Shown: positions 49,401 through 61,427 of the stretch, one piece after another
How the letters are laid out: the number at the start of each line of letters is the position of its first letter
Numbering within the stretch: the first letter of the stretch is position 1
Source: Mya arenaria
Taxonomy: Eukaryota; Mollusca; Bivalvia; Myida; Myidae
DNA length: 64,000 nucleotides
Assembly: GCF_026914265.1 (NCBI RefSeq)
Contig: NC_069125.1
Coordinates: 913,556-977,555 of the forward strand
Direction: 5' to 3'
Translations under genes and position numbers: made by a program
The notes under the pieces: model-generated
What the model was told of the DNA's origin: nothing
Databases searched by the model: none
Seen by the model: the letters and a program-made list of their open reading frames with translations, nothing else

Positions 49401-51921
49401 AGATTTCCAATTCTACGACAAGCGAAAAACAAAAGATTTGCGCATGCGCACTAGGACACTGTGTAACATAGTCAGAAAATGCTCCCATTGTGTTCATTTC
49501 ATACAGGTTGTGCATTAGATCCGGTGATATAGTATTCCTGGAAAGATTGTTATAGGGCATAAACCTACCATAGTATTTGAAATGAATAATTCAAAAACGC
49601 ATATCTATGACTTAAGTAATTAAGTAAGCTAATTCTTTTAAATGTCGAAGGCATTTTTACTATGATTTGAAGGCTTATCGCCGTATTCGATGAACTACAT
49701 CAAAATACATGGATGTTTCGAAAGTCGTAGATCTTTTTGTTAAATACGGTTTTGCAAGGGAAATCCAGGTTTGTGCCTATTTGTTTTATTAGCATTTAAA
49801 TGTCAGCCTCAATTGGAAAGTTGGACAGGAGGCGACTTCCTTATTAAGTGTATAAATATGCCAAGAGTGTGTTCATCATCTCTGACTAATTCTCTTGCAT
49901 TTAACATGGCCATGATTCAAACATTCATTTCCGCAGCATTAAAACCCTCCCATAGATTCTTGCTTCTCCTTGCAGGTTCGTGAAAGACGGTGTACCAGCG
50001 GTGTTTATAGCCACTCTTCTATTTATATTCCCTTCGAAAGTTCCTGAGGCATTTTGTAGAAGAACTAACGGTTGTAAGCTAGACTCCAAGATATTTACTT
50101 CCACATTTACACTAAAATGAGTTTTGTTGTTGTTATACTTTTCATATTTTAACCATGTATCATATCCACCTATTTGTTTGCATATGGTTTAAAGGTTTAA
50201 AGGGCAATTAGCCGAGTATAAATATACATTGTAAAGGAAGCCAGGACTATACTTCAGGGACCCGCGAGCCGTTGAAGCCCATATTATCGTGGCGTGCGGC
50301 GGTGGATAAGGTACCATGGGGTGTGGTCTTCCTGCTCGGCGGAGGCTTCGCTATGGCCAAGGCATCAAAGGTAACGTGCATAATATTTAAAGTCATTGTA
50401 AATAATCTGCTAACAAATTCACGAAGTTACTGTCAACAAACGCAGTATTGACTTTCGTAAATCGACAACAACGATCTAAATTCACAAAAACGCTATGCAT
50501 TAGAGGTTTGTTACATATGTGTTCCATAATCATGCTCAATGCTTATTTATTAGATGTTGATTTTCATACATTTGTTACCGACTCAGAACGAGATATAAAG
50601 ATTTTAAAAATATTTTCATCATAATGTTTTCGCGGACGTTGAAGTGTTGACAATTTCCCAAAAATTCAAATAAATAATATTGTTTTTTAATGCATTATAA
50701 GTTCGTTACCCTGAGTTCAACAGTTGCATCACACGATGTCACTTATAAGTAATCTTTCTAAGGGTGTGTGTTATGGTGGAGCGGCTGAGTTAGGAATTCA
50801 GATTGATTTAAGGCCACTTCCGCTATATCCTTTTAAACAAATTTAAATACATAGCAATACAGTTACTCAGATCATGTTTCTTACCGCATGTATAATTTAA
50901 CAGGAGTCCGGCCTGTCCGCCTGGGTTGGGGAGAAGCTGTCTGTTCTCGATTTCTTGGATCCCTGGGTGCTTAACCTTGTGCTCTGTTACATCATCGCCG
51001 CCATGACGGAAGTAACGTCCAACACTGCCACGTGTACGCTCATGATGCCTATCCTGGCTAACCTGGTATGTACATTGCACCATATGTTTATAATTATTCA
51101 ATCAGAAAGCTTTTATTTATTATACGTGTTATAAGTCGTGCGAATAAGAAAACACTTCCTTCTAAATATAGGACCAGCTTTATTGCCTTTCTAAACTCGG
51201 TAAAATGGCATACACCGATATCAATCTGTCAGAACTGTTCTAAATTATATAAATGAACTTTTCGTTTGAACGTTTTAATAAGTTATATACGTACATGTTC
51301 TCAGGCAGTGCATCTGAAACAAAGTCCCATTTATCTGATGTATCCAACCGCCATAGCTACCTCATTCGCCTTCATGCTGCCTGTGGCCACGCCTCCTAAC
51401 GCCGTCATCTTCTCATATGGCTATGTCAAGGTCACGGACATGGTATGTTGGATTGCTATGACTGTTATTTCGTTTTCTTTGGCTAGGCTTCGCTTAAACC
51501 TAATTTGCGATGATTACTTTACGTCAATTGATGAATAAATTGCACAGCCTTAATTCATCGTCCGATAATGGAAACTATTTCAGTGGATTTTTTTATAAAT
51601 TCAAAGGTCTTATCGCTATACTAATACAAGATAATTATTGTACTCCTAAATTGTTTAATAGTAAAAGTCATCGTCACATTTCAAACCATGTCGTTATTGT
51701 TTTTTATCTTTCAACTCTGTAAGATGTACACTAGAGACTTTTTTACACAAATCGGTGCAACAGGTCAGTGACTATTTTAATTTCAGGTTAAGGCAGGATT
51801 CGTCTTGAACATAATCTGCGTTTTGGTGCTCATCGGATTCACAGAAACGCTTGGAAACAGGCTGTTTGATTTTCACACGTTTCCACCGGAAATAGCTCTA
51901 CATTACAATATCACGGCATAA
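43402..51921 (+). CDS. SLC13-family sodium/di- or tricarboxylate cotransporter, copy 2 (14 coding exons)
   Basis: Exons: 43402-43509, 44228-44377, 45160-45275, 45543-45679, 45943-46078, 46585-46734, 47132-47263, 48498-48584, 48814-48918, 49976-50070, 50258-50370, 50904-51065, 51305-51442, 51787-51921. Every junction is GT-AG and the frame is continuous for 587 aa. Exon lengths equal those of copy 1 except exon 4, which is 6 nt shorter. Motifs match copy 1: [13 protein letters not shown] (first SNT), [15 protein letters not shown] (second SNT), the [17 protein letters not shown] signature, and a C-terminal YNIT glycosylation-like site. The conserved loop reads GTVPN where copy 1 has GTGPN. Exon 5, which encodes the variable cytoplasmic loop, differs most ([12 protein letters not shown], then Gln/Asp-rich). 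Introns are shorter than in copy 1 and free of recognisable transposons. Both copies look functional; substrate is unknown. Confidence 0.95.
43510..51786 (+). other. Introns of SLC13 copy 2
   Basis: Thirteen introns between the listed exons. Those over 300 bp are 43,510-44,227, 44,378-45,159, 46,079-46,584, 46,735-47,131, 47,264-48,497, 48,919-49,975, 50,371-50,903 and 51,443-51,786. All are AT-rich. No transposon, minisatellite or additional coding stretch was recognised in any of them. Confidence 0.6.
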
Positions 51922-54180
51922 CATTGGACTTCGTATTGTAACTGATTGAATATGATCCCGTAAATATAATTTTTCGATAAACTTTAATACATAGTTCCAG
52001 CCAACCGAATATATACATGTTTTTGTAATGAAAACATATATACATATTGTAGGGGGCTCGCCCTAGTTTCACGCTAGTGAATGTACTTGACGCAAATTTA
52101 TATCACAACTTCGCTTCAACTTATTTTAAGTCGTGTGAACATGCTCAGCTTGGCTCTCAAGTAACCAACTCAACTCTGATATTACGCAGACATTCTGTAG
52201 TTCTTACCAATTGTCAACCACGTATTGGAAACAGTTTATAAGTTTTAACAGTTTTATTGCATTAATAAAGATGAAACATCACTCGAACTGGGTACAAATG
52301 TTTATACAGAAATATTATGTATTTATATCATAATATTCATTAAAAGTCACTAGTTTTCGCTGGAGCGCACGTTCCGAAAAACCCGTATTTTATAATATAA
52401 TTTATTTGTTATATTATTTATTAATCTAGCGGTGTTATTTCTGTAGTTCAACGCGATTTCAATATTGTTCTGGTAATGCAATCTAAGCGAGAAAACTCAC
52501 AAAAGTCACCCTACTTGCTTATAAAAGTTGTCTGTGCGTTATATCTTCAATATGTATACTGCACTAGTAGGACTTTGTCAATGAACGTTAGTAAAACTAC
52601 TTATAAATGATCAATTCATACAAAGTCACATAAGTTATACGTTTGCTGAGTGATTATTTTATCAAGTAGTTCTTTAATGTTACTATTGTAATTATTTCAG
52701 TTGAAACTCAGATTTATTACTTTAGCAAACGTAACGTGGTTCTGCACTGAACAAATGCTTGACTCAGACTCCTTGCCAACGAAAATCTTGGCGCTTTTAT
52801 ACTCGCACAGTTGGCAAAACGCTACTACCAATAAGAATGACGGCAATGCCACCCAAAACGTTGGCAGTGCCAAGAAAAATTATGGCAGTGACAACGATTT
52901 GAATGGCAGTCATGTGACTGCCACAAAATAGAACGTTTATGTGAATCAAAGGCAGCCATCTTGGAAAAATATGTAACTGATACAAAGAAAGGCTCCGGAC
53001 ATAGCCTTAAGTTTTGGAATGTAAACATAAACAAATCAAAAAGATGAGTCACCTTATACATGACTGCACTTGACCTTAAACGAGCGGAAGTTGCGCAGAA
53101 AAACAAAATGGCTGACATTGTGCGAGTACAGAAACTTTACGATAAATAATGCAAGAAATATGGATATAACGTCGCACCAGCGGTGAGGAAAACAAATGCA
53201 TCTTAACACCAACATATCGAGGAAAGCTATTGTTGAACGATTTAAATTTAAAAGCATGCATCTGTTGAAAACGTTCACTAAATGCTTACAATTACCGGGT
53301 GGGGTAAAGTTTATCTGAAATGCACTTTTGGCAAATGTAAATACAGAGTCAGTTCATGATACTTTTACCCCTCCGAATATCATCATGTTCTGAATAAAAT
53401 CGGGTAAGTGTTAAATAAGATAACTTTAAATTATATAGGTTACATTTATAATATATTTATGTCAATAACAAGAACAAGTTTAACTTTAAATTAATGTCTT
53501 GTGTCCCAAAATCCGGGCACAACAATATACATGTACTTTAAACGGCATTTAGTTTGTTCGACTGTTGGTCAAGGGCACACGTGCATATATGAATTGTGTT
53601 CACTAAGTATAGCTTTGCTTTGAAACATGCCAGATGACACATGTTTTTGATCCCAATTGTATTATTACGTTCTCTCTTTTCTACATTTGAAAACGTGATG
53701 TAATATACGAAACGCATAGGTTTCGTTTTAAAATAAGAATTCATATCAAATTGAAAAGAATCCATTTCCAATGCAAATATCATACACAAATCATATGGAA
53801 AGTTTTATTATATTTTGTTGTATGCGATTACCACCTTTTGCAATAAAATTGTAAATCGTGCTTGTTAGTTAGTAACACAATGCATGTTTACTTTGCAAGT
53901 TTGCATCGTTGACGAGGGCATGTTAAAACGTCTTAAGTAATTTGTCTTGATTGGCTGGGCCTATGCCGTGAAACAGCCGAGCCCTATTTTTTTAGTGTTT
54001 ATATCGGGTCAGTCGAAGGTGCGCACGACTTTAGTGTCAGTCATAAACACAATTTATTTCGTCGAAGCAATATGTACAGCTAGTGGTTTTAAGAGCCAAA
54101 ATGTCTAACCTACTATCCTCGCCTCTATAAACCTATTTCGATGCCGATATTTTGAGCACCTCATAATCTTTTGCACAAGG

Positions 54181-54326
54181 TTGTTGTTGTTGTTGTTGTT
54201 GTGTGTGTGTGTGTTTGTGTGTGCGTGCGTGCGTGCGTGCGTGCGTGCGCGCGCGTGTGTGCATGCGTGCGTATGTGTGTGCGTTTGCGTGTGCGTGCGT
54301 GCGTGCGTGCGTGCGTGTGTGTGTGC
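54181..54326. repeat. Compound microsatellite (TTG)n, (TG)n, (TGCG)n
   Basis: Starts as (TTG)n, passes to (TG)n, then two blocks of (TGCG)n separated by TG-rich sequence. Alternating purine-pyrimidine over about 120 bp makes it a candidate Z-DNA former. The Cys/Val-rich and His/Thr-rich open frames across it are artefacts. Confidence 0.97.
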
Positions 54327-54944
54327 CATACTGATAGAAAAAAACACAGAAATGTTATACTATTTAAAGTGAACATACATGTGTTTCTTGTACTCTTTGT
54401 GAACAATTAATGAGAAAAAAACAACTATTAGTGTATTATACAAAAATATATGCACATGCAGAAATTTTCCTGACAAACAGCCAGACGCAACATTTCAAAA
54501 TGGGTTGGAGTCACCGCTTTGAGTTGGTCTGCTGAGGACTGTCAATCGTATAAGTTGCATATCAAGTGCCGTTTAGAATTTTTATCAGTTGAATCTAAAA
54601 CAGCGGTATTTTGATGTTCTGGAAACATATCATCGTGATATTTGGCGAAGTTAACTACATTACAATTAAATGCTGCTGAATATTGGATTACATCGGAGTT
54701 GGTTTAAACAATTTAATTCTTGAGCAAAAATAAACAACATTTCAATTTAATTAAATAATCAAAATTCAGGGTTAGGATGGTATAAACAATCTAAGGAGTT
54801 CCTTTTCCAGTTATGATGAATAACAGATGGCATTTAAGGCAGGTATGACTAATGAAGTTTCATTCAAGCTCATACTTATAAAAATGGTTTAAACAGAACA
54901 GAACAGAACAAGTTTAAAAAATTATTTCGATACAAACATATACA

Positions 54945-55010
54945 GCTTAAACTGCTGAATCGTGGTTTTGGGCGGAGTAAACACCTGAACAATGAATATT
55001 GCATGTTAGA
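54945..55010 (+). repeat. Isolated unit of the ~60-bp CTGAATCGTGG repeat
   Basis: Contains CTGCTGAATCGTGGTTTTGG then GCGGAGTAAACACC, matching units of the array at 56,790-57,240, about 1.9 kb away. A (ACAGA)n run lies just upstream at 54,894-54,912. Confidence 0.7.
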
Positions 55011-55589
55011 CTTCAAATGAATTACTTTAATTTAGAATCAAATGTTTATGTTGGAATTGATTGAATGTATTTAAGTGAAATGCAATATCAGAAAAAAGAA
55101 GGTTAAAGATATGTGAGTATGCTTGGGGTCGTCGATCACTGCCTTTCAAATGTTTTTGACATGAAATAAAACGATGAAATGCATCTAACAGAGAACTATT
55201 TTTTGTTCAGTCAGTGTTGCATTACCATAGTAAAGAACGGAAATTTACCTAAATAAGAGAATGAGCAGTAATGAGATTTGTTGCGTTTGTTCAGTAACGA
55301 GAGGACACATGCGGAGAATGTTGAATGTTTACCTGATTTTCGCATCTACAAAATGGTAAGGGAATACTATTTTTACATAGAGATAATGATTCGAGGAACT
55401 ACAATCGTTGTGTAGGCGAGTGTGCAGAACCTGTAGCCGACGTTTCCCATTTTATAATATTCTAGGTGGTTAAGGTATCCGAATAGAGGTACGATTTGAA
55501 CCCAGCAACAGTGTTTACAGACTTTGCCTCAACGGGAGACAATTCCATGCAGATTTTGTTTAAGGAGAGAATTAATTAATATACAAAGA

Positions 55590-56720
55590 TGTGCGAGTTC
55601 GGAAACTGTATATTTTGTATTAATTTCTAAGAGATGTTGTGGCAGCTTGTCCTTTTGTTTTTGGGACCAAAGCTGACAGATAACCTAGCAGGCTTATAAC
55701 CATTTCTTTTTTTATTTTAAAGAAAAAAAGTTTGTGTTTCTCTTGTCTTGTATTTTCACTCCAACCAAATTTGATTTTAAAAAAGCGCAGAGAAACCAGA
55801 CGATTACAACCAGTAACAAAACATGCCCATTTTATTTGTGTTTTGTCTAGTTCGTCTTTTACATGTTAACTTTTATACCAGATAGCATCTGCATACTCCA
55901 AGATTGGCCCAAAAAGGGCAGAAAACCCCTCCAGATACCGCCTATCAAGTCGATAATAAAAACACGTTATTTTAATAACTCTTGACAAGGCTTTATCTTT
56001 GATGTAATAAATATTAACATGCCGACTGCAATCATTAGAAAGAAACATACCTAGATGTTTGTGAGATTCAACGGAAGGCATAGCTGTGTCGAACATATAC
56101 ACTTGTAGTTGAAAGGGTTTATTGCTTTTCCAAGATATGACCATTGATTCCGACGTTGTAGAATTGAAATTAACAAGTCATCTGTCAGCACAGAGATATA
56201 TTGATGTGTTTCTGTAGTTTTAATATTGAAGCCTGAGGGGAGTTATCTATGACAAAGAGACTAATATCATCTGCAAAAAGGTTTATAGTTGAATCTATCT
56301 CATTAACAATATCGTATTGTACTCAATGATCAAATGGGGACATATAAATAATCCCTGTCGCATTGATTTCAGATAATGATGAGGTTGCTCCTGGAATTAC
56401 AACATATTTTCTAAGTATTTTGAAAACCAAGACAATAAACGACCACACATTCCCGCTTGTTTGAATTGGTAAAATAGAGCACAATACTAAACTTTATCAA
56501 ATGGTTTACTTATATCGAAGAAGACAACTCTTACTTTAAGACCATCTTCGAGAGCTTTACAAAATCTATTATAGACGTAAGTAAGCTGAATAACGGTAAC
56601 CAGGTATGAAATCTGATTTAAAAACGGGTAAGGAAATGTGAATGTTTGTGAAAGGATTTGGCGGATCATCCTCAATTTCCGCTCCAAGGGTATAACAGAA
56701 TAAATAAGTGAATCATTGAA
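55590..56720 (-). mobile_element. 5'-truncated LINE (jockey/CR1-like) reverse transcriptase fragment
   Basis: On the minus strand, parts of a non-LTR reverse transcriptase appear in order. At 56,580-56,490: FCKALEDGLKVRVVFFDISK followed by PFDKV. Near 56,263-56,280: the catalytic FADD block (STINLFADDISLFV). At 56,144-55,866: SHKHLGMFLSNDCSRHVN, YIKDKAL and GPILEYADAIW. Near 55,650: GYLSALVP and a final SLRN, the usual end of these ORFs. Several frame changes and stops show it is inactive. No endonuclease domain is present, so the copy is 5'-truncated as is typical of LINE insertions. Confidence 0.82.
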
Positions 56721-56789
56721 TAATTCTCCTAAAGGTTAGTTAAGCAGAAGCTTCACGTAGGATACGAATTGTTGATTGGGTTGGAGTTA

Positions 56790-57240
56790 ACATAATTATT
56801 ATGCAGTGCTGCTGATTCATGGATATTGGCTTTAGACAACACCATAACTAGTTAACGTTGCTAAATGGTGGAGTTCGGCTGAGTTAACAACGCAACTATT
56901 CAACGTTACTGTATCTAGGAATGGTACAGAGTTAACAACTTACTATTCAATGCAGTTGAATCGTGGGTTGGGGGGAGGGAGAAAACACCAAAACATTTCA
57001 ATGCTGCTGAATCGTGGTTTGGGGCTGATTAAAAACAGAACTATTCAATGATGATGTATCGTGGTTATGGGCGGATTTAACACCAACAATATTCAAGGCT
57101 GCTGACTCGTGGGTTGGAAATGAGTTATTAACAAAACTATTCCATGCCGCAGAATCGCGGTTTTGGGCGGAATTAATGCCAAAACTATTCAATGCCGCCG
57201 AATTGCGGTTTCGGGCGGAATTAATGCCAAAACTATTAAG
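56790..57240. repeat. Tandem repeat, ~60-62-bp unit, about 7 copies
   Basis: Units share TTCAATGCTGCTGAATCGTG, GTTTTGGGCGGAATTAA and AACACCAAAACTA-type blocks. The last two units (57,140-57,235) are nearly identical; the left ones are diverged. A single matching unit lies near 54,945. Confidence 0.85.
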
Positions 57241-58504
57241 CTATTACTGTTGTCTCGTTTTGCAAAAGGCTGGGACCTGACTGCATAAGCAAATATACAC
57301 TTTTAGTTCGCTATTTTTGTTCGACTAGACATTAAATGAACATGCATTCATTTGACAAATATATTGTAAAACATGGTTTAAATACATTCATAACATAATT
57401 TTGGACGCAGGAGTAAAATAGCCCATGCTTTTCTTTTATGTATAACTAGTGTAATAAATAACTAGGCAAAAAGGTAACCGCATCACAGCAAAATGCATTC
57501 ATAAGCGCTGTAAAAAAAAACGATATCAGAAACGATGTTTTAAAAGAAATCCTGTTGTCAACAAACTGAGCTCCACGATTAAACGTTGAAGAAGGCTTTA
57601 TCCATACAAAGGACTGCCTGATCACCAGAAAATACCACGTACAGAAATTGAATGACAACAATGTTCCTGCGCACCAGATTATGCAAATATCGTGGCACAA
57701 GAACATTGCATCTATAAACAACTAAAGCCACATAAATCAAAATCAATGCAAGAAAATATCCAGTGAAAGTACCCCCATCTGCTTTCATGCAACATGCTAG
57801 ATTTTTGCAGTTCGCCAGCAATACTCAAGTTCACACAGCCACTGATTTCACGTCAGATCTCACTTATTCGGGTGGGCTTTTAAACTGTTTAGCTGCTCCA
57901 ATTCACTGAAGTAATAGCCATGTGTACATGCTTCAAAATGACAAAAAAATCCATGCTGTAATCACCCAGCTACAAAGCGAATTTGCACTATTAAAAGCGC
58001 CTGAAACAGTGACTAACGGTATTTTCAAACTTCAACCGCCAAATGATATGCACATTCTAGCACGATTACAAATGACGTCAAGCAGTTATGACATTGTTCT
58101 AACTAATGATTTGCTTGATTCATATATGGAATAGAATATATATTTTTTTAGTTTTTAATCGAAAGATTTGAAAATCGGTTGACATTGAGACATGATTTAT
58201 GTTTTTAATGGTTAATCGACTTTTTTATGTCGTCATATTTTCTTTCTCGTAGATGAAGCATCCTAATAACGCCTTATGTAAATTATTCGCATTTTGAGAC
58301 ATGAAAGTGTATTGAAGAAACTTTGACCTAGATTCGACCGTAATTGAGATTTAAATGTAAAATTAGTGGTTTCACCACAAAATGAACAGTTCTTCGCTGA
58401 TCGGATCTGACTTCAGTAGCTACTTTGTTTACAGTTCTGCTCGTGAAAAACTAAGAAACTATTGAACCAACTTGTACTAGTTCTTAATAACAGGACTTTT
58501 ATAG
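57241..58504. other. Region between the 60-bp array and the sulfotransferase-like exon
   Basis: Apart from the possible SLC28 relic, it holds a plus-strand open frame at 57,922-58,134 (70 aa, with segments such as KIHAVITQLQSEFALLKAPE) that looks soluble and not repeat-derived. It matches no family I can name and has no evident splice context. Confidence 0.35.
57590..57825 (-). pseudogene. Probable decayed exon of the SLC28-like transporter
   Basis: On the minus strand, KNLACCMKADGGTFTGYFLA then LILIYVALVV resembles the block after the central segment of SLC28 proteins (typically NLLEAA..GA....VANIAVNLIAFLALLAF). It is followed in another frame by FIDAMFL and by GDQAVLC and MDKAFFN, which fit the next family motif (KTFFNEFVAY). 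Frames shift at least twice. The order and orientation agree with the better-supported SLC28 exons at 61.4-63.65 kb, which lie upstream on this strand. The identification is tentative. Confidence 0.35.
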
Positions 58505-59638
58505 AGAATTAAAGAAACTGTTTAAGTTTCTTGAGCAAGACGTTAGTGACGATGACATAGCTGGTGTCGTCAAGAAGTTTGACTTCAACAGAATGAGACA
58601 GATTAAAGGAAATCTTTTAACTGCCGACCAGCAAGAGAAATTTAAAGGAGATTACAGAACAGGATTCACAGATATTATGTGTAAAGGTAAAAGGTATTGC
58701 TACATTCGTAGTCCTTGAATAATTATTAACCTAGGGTTCTATGTTCATAGTCCTTGTTTATTTTTTTCTATATACGTATTCGTACACCCATTGAAAAATA
58801 TTTTAACTTAGGTGCTGTGTTCTTATTCTTCAAAGAGGAATCGATAATATACTACACATCGGAAATATTTATATGAAAATATTTACTTTTCAATCCATGG
58901 ATAAATATAATTATAATTTCATGTCTATATTCAATGGTTGAGTTAATGGATAATGTCTGTAATTTAGAAACATTAAAATATAATTTGTAAAATGAATTCG
59001 TTTACAAAAATAAATAGACAATCATTTTTTATGGAGTATTGACTTTTCATAGGTATGTTTTAAGACTAAACACTGGTGGGCACTCAAAATATCGGCCTTG
59101 TTTAAAAATAATATGAATGATCTATAATTTGTACTGCAGGTTATCTGATATGCGAACTTTGTGTTATGTTTAGGAATATCTCTGCAATTTTCTCCTCACG
59201 ATACCTTTAGCACTAAATTAACAAACATGAACAAAATCAAACAACAAACCTGTATCCTCATTAATCTTAACGTCGTTCAACATTTTATCGCAACGTATCA
59301 GAAAAAATCATAAATTGAAAAAAAAATCATTTTAATTTTAAATCTTTTTCATTGCTGTTTGACGTGATATTAACCGTGATAATGGTGAATTTGCCAATAG
59401 TTTGCATACCACATATCACGGCTGCTTATAGCCAGTGGTTTACACTTGAAGATAAAATGGACACCCATAGAAGTGTGCAATCCTTCATTTTATATTGGTT
59501 ATATTAATACAATGACAACTACAGGGACAAACCCATTAGTCAAAACATAACTTTTTTGCTGTAGTTAAATACTAGTTAATACATTTTACATGTTTCAATT
59601 CAGGAGAGCTTGGAGACTGGAATAACTTTTCCCATTAA
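58505..59638 (+). pseudogene. Cytosolic sulfotransferase-like gene fragment (3' end only)
   Basis: Two exons fit in phase. 58,505-58,686 (acceptor TTTTATAG, donor AAAG|GTAAAA) encodes FLEQDVSDDDIAGVVKKFDF, NRMRQIKG and FTDIMCKG. 59,604-59,638 (acceptor AATTCAG) continues ELGDWNNFSH then stop. This is the C-terminal pattern of SULT/Sulfotransfer_1 enzymes, which transfer sulfate from PAPS: helix, then x-R-K-G-x-x-G-D-W-K-N-x-F, where RKG binds the 3'-phosphate of PAPS. Here RKG is CKG, so the Arg is lost. The stop removes the usual last ~20 residues. No upstream exons with the PAPS-binding P-loop region were found. It is most likely a relic or a piece left by duplication. Confidence 0.5.
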
Positions 59639-60625
59639 ATAAAAAGCATGCAAGTTGAGAAATACAATTTTGACCTCATTCCTTCTACATGTGGAGCACA
59701 TGGTGGTTTCCTTTTATAAAATAAAAGTGCCCCTTTTCATTCATTTATCACCACTTCTGTCTATGTTCAACCGTTGTTTTTTTTAAACGGAAATGTACAC
59801 TTAAAGGTTATTCCCATCTTAATATTTTATGATACGATGTTATTACAAGTTTAGTAATACTGCAATTATGTCATCAGTTACATTTACGTCCCCCAAATCA
59901 ATAGTGAATCTCGTTTACATATTGTTTATAAACAGCAAAGGGACAGCTACTGTTTATACATAAACGGTTTGATTATAGATTTGCCTTCACATGAACAATA
60001 GCGTGTTTGTGTTATGCTCGTCCGAATGTTATACTGCGAAAAAATACTGTGATTCATACTGTACCTGATAAACTAGTTCTTTATATTATATATAACGAGT
60101 GTTGTTTGTGGAGTTTTGTGTTGTTTATCCATGTTTCTGGTTTGTGATTGTTTATTGTATTCTATGACCCTGTGCCATTAACGGGATTTATGTCGTATCT
60201 TTCGACTACTGGACTTGTTTCTGTAGTTTCTGATATAAATATTGTAACCGTTGTATTACTGTTTGGTGAGGGTCAAAATTAAAAGGGATTTTAAAATGGA
60301 GCAATTTAGAATAAAAGAGTAAAACATTGAAATAAACTTATTTAAGGTATCCTCATATAGTTTTACAAGTTATGTGACCTTGTAATTTAATTTCGTTGAC
60401 CGGATGGAGAGAAGAAAATATTTACCAGGTGAATGATATCTAGAGAAAAAAAATAAGTGAAACTATACATGATAAAGTAATGTTATATAAGATTTAAGAT
60501 AAAAACGCTGGAAATAAGTTTGAAGTTGTTAGTAAGAATCATTTGAATATATAAATCAAAATTTGTTTTTAAATATAATCGGTCAACTAATCATTTAAAT
60601 TATCAGAGAAAAAGGAAGTCCAGAG

Positions 60626-60709
<84 letters not shown>

Positions 60710-61427
60710 CATCTGATGACACCGTCGGGATTGTATTAGAAATAAAAAAAGACAATCGTTTCAATAAATAAAAGTACACATAACACGGAAGGATCAAGAA
60801 CTTTAAGTTAGAGGGGGCGTAACATAGGGGCGTAACCTTTTGACTTGCGCCCCTCTCTCAGAGCCGAAATTAACTTGGATTTAAACCTTGACGGGGGTTG
60901 GGGAACTTCTCGAAGTTAAAATTAACATTGTTTGTTCGAATGCTGCATTTTGGGCGTATTTTATTACATTTGTTCTTCTATATTGCAGGAAAAAGTAAAA
61001 TTGGACGATTTCGGGTGGGGTCGGGGGGGGGGGGGTGCGGGTCTCCGCTTGTGCATCAGAGATAGTTAATTTAATAATAGCATCCATTATTCCAATACAA
61101 ACATAATAATGTAAATAGTTTGCCTTGGTTTTATTTCAACCGACCAATTAAATCGTGGTTTTAAACTACGCTCGCAAGAGCGGCGCGATGACGTAAAATT
61201 TTAAAGTGTAAATGCTAACGCGAATTACCAAAGACTGTGCCGTCCTGTATGGTCCATATAAGTGTATGTGCCATAACATTAAAGACTAGTCTTTGAAATT
61301 TCGTTGGAAAAGTATTTGTCCGGTATATATTTTTAATGTGCTACCATAACATTTATGCTCTTAAATATATGTCTATAACAAAATCACAAGAAACCCAAGT
61401 TATAATTTGAAGTAAAAACGTGCATAC
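59639..61427. other. AT-rich spacer within the SLC28-like locus
   Basis: Contains the (TA)n run at 60,628-60,706 and a G-rich block at about 61,013-61,040 (GGGTGGGGTC then a run of Gs). No coding sequence was recognised. Confidence 0.5.
60628..60706. repeat. Microsatellite (TA)n, about 39 copies
   Basis: An uninterrupted TA run of about 79 bp. It is prone to cruciform extrusion and length change. Confidence 0.98.

Larger units (their letters stand above)
51922..55589. other. Intergenic region downstream of SLC13 copy 2
   Basis: AT-rich. A candidate poly(A) signal AATAAA lies at about 52,263. The GT/GC microsatellite at 54,181-54,326 and a lone 60-bp repeat unit near 54,945-55,010 are listed separately. 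A stretch at about 52,790-52,930 has a spaced GGCAGTG motif, but its open frame resembles no known protein. Confidence 0.5.

Noticed and set aside
52701-52931. 76-codon frame rich in Asn and Gly
   Set aside because: It resembles no family, has no splice partner and sits on a short spaced GGCAGTG repeat.
54105-54410. Cys/Val-rich and His/Thr-rich open frames
   Set aside because: Produced by the TG/TGCG microsatellite.
57922-58134. 70-codon soluble-looking frame
   Set aside because: It has no recognised family, no clear splice sites and no link to the sulfotransferase exons. It is mentioned only in the regional note.
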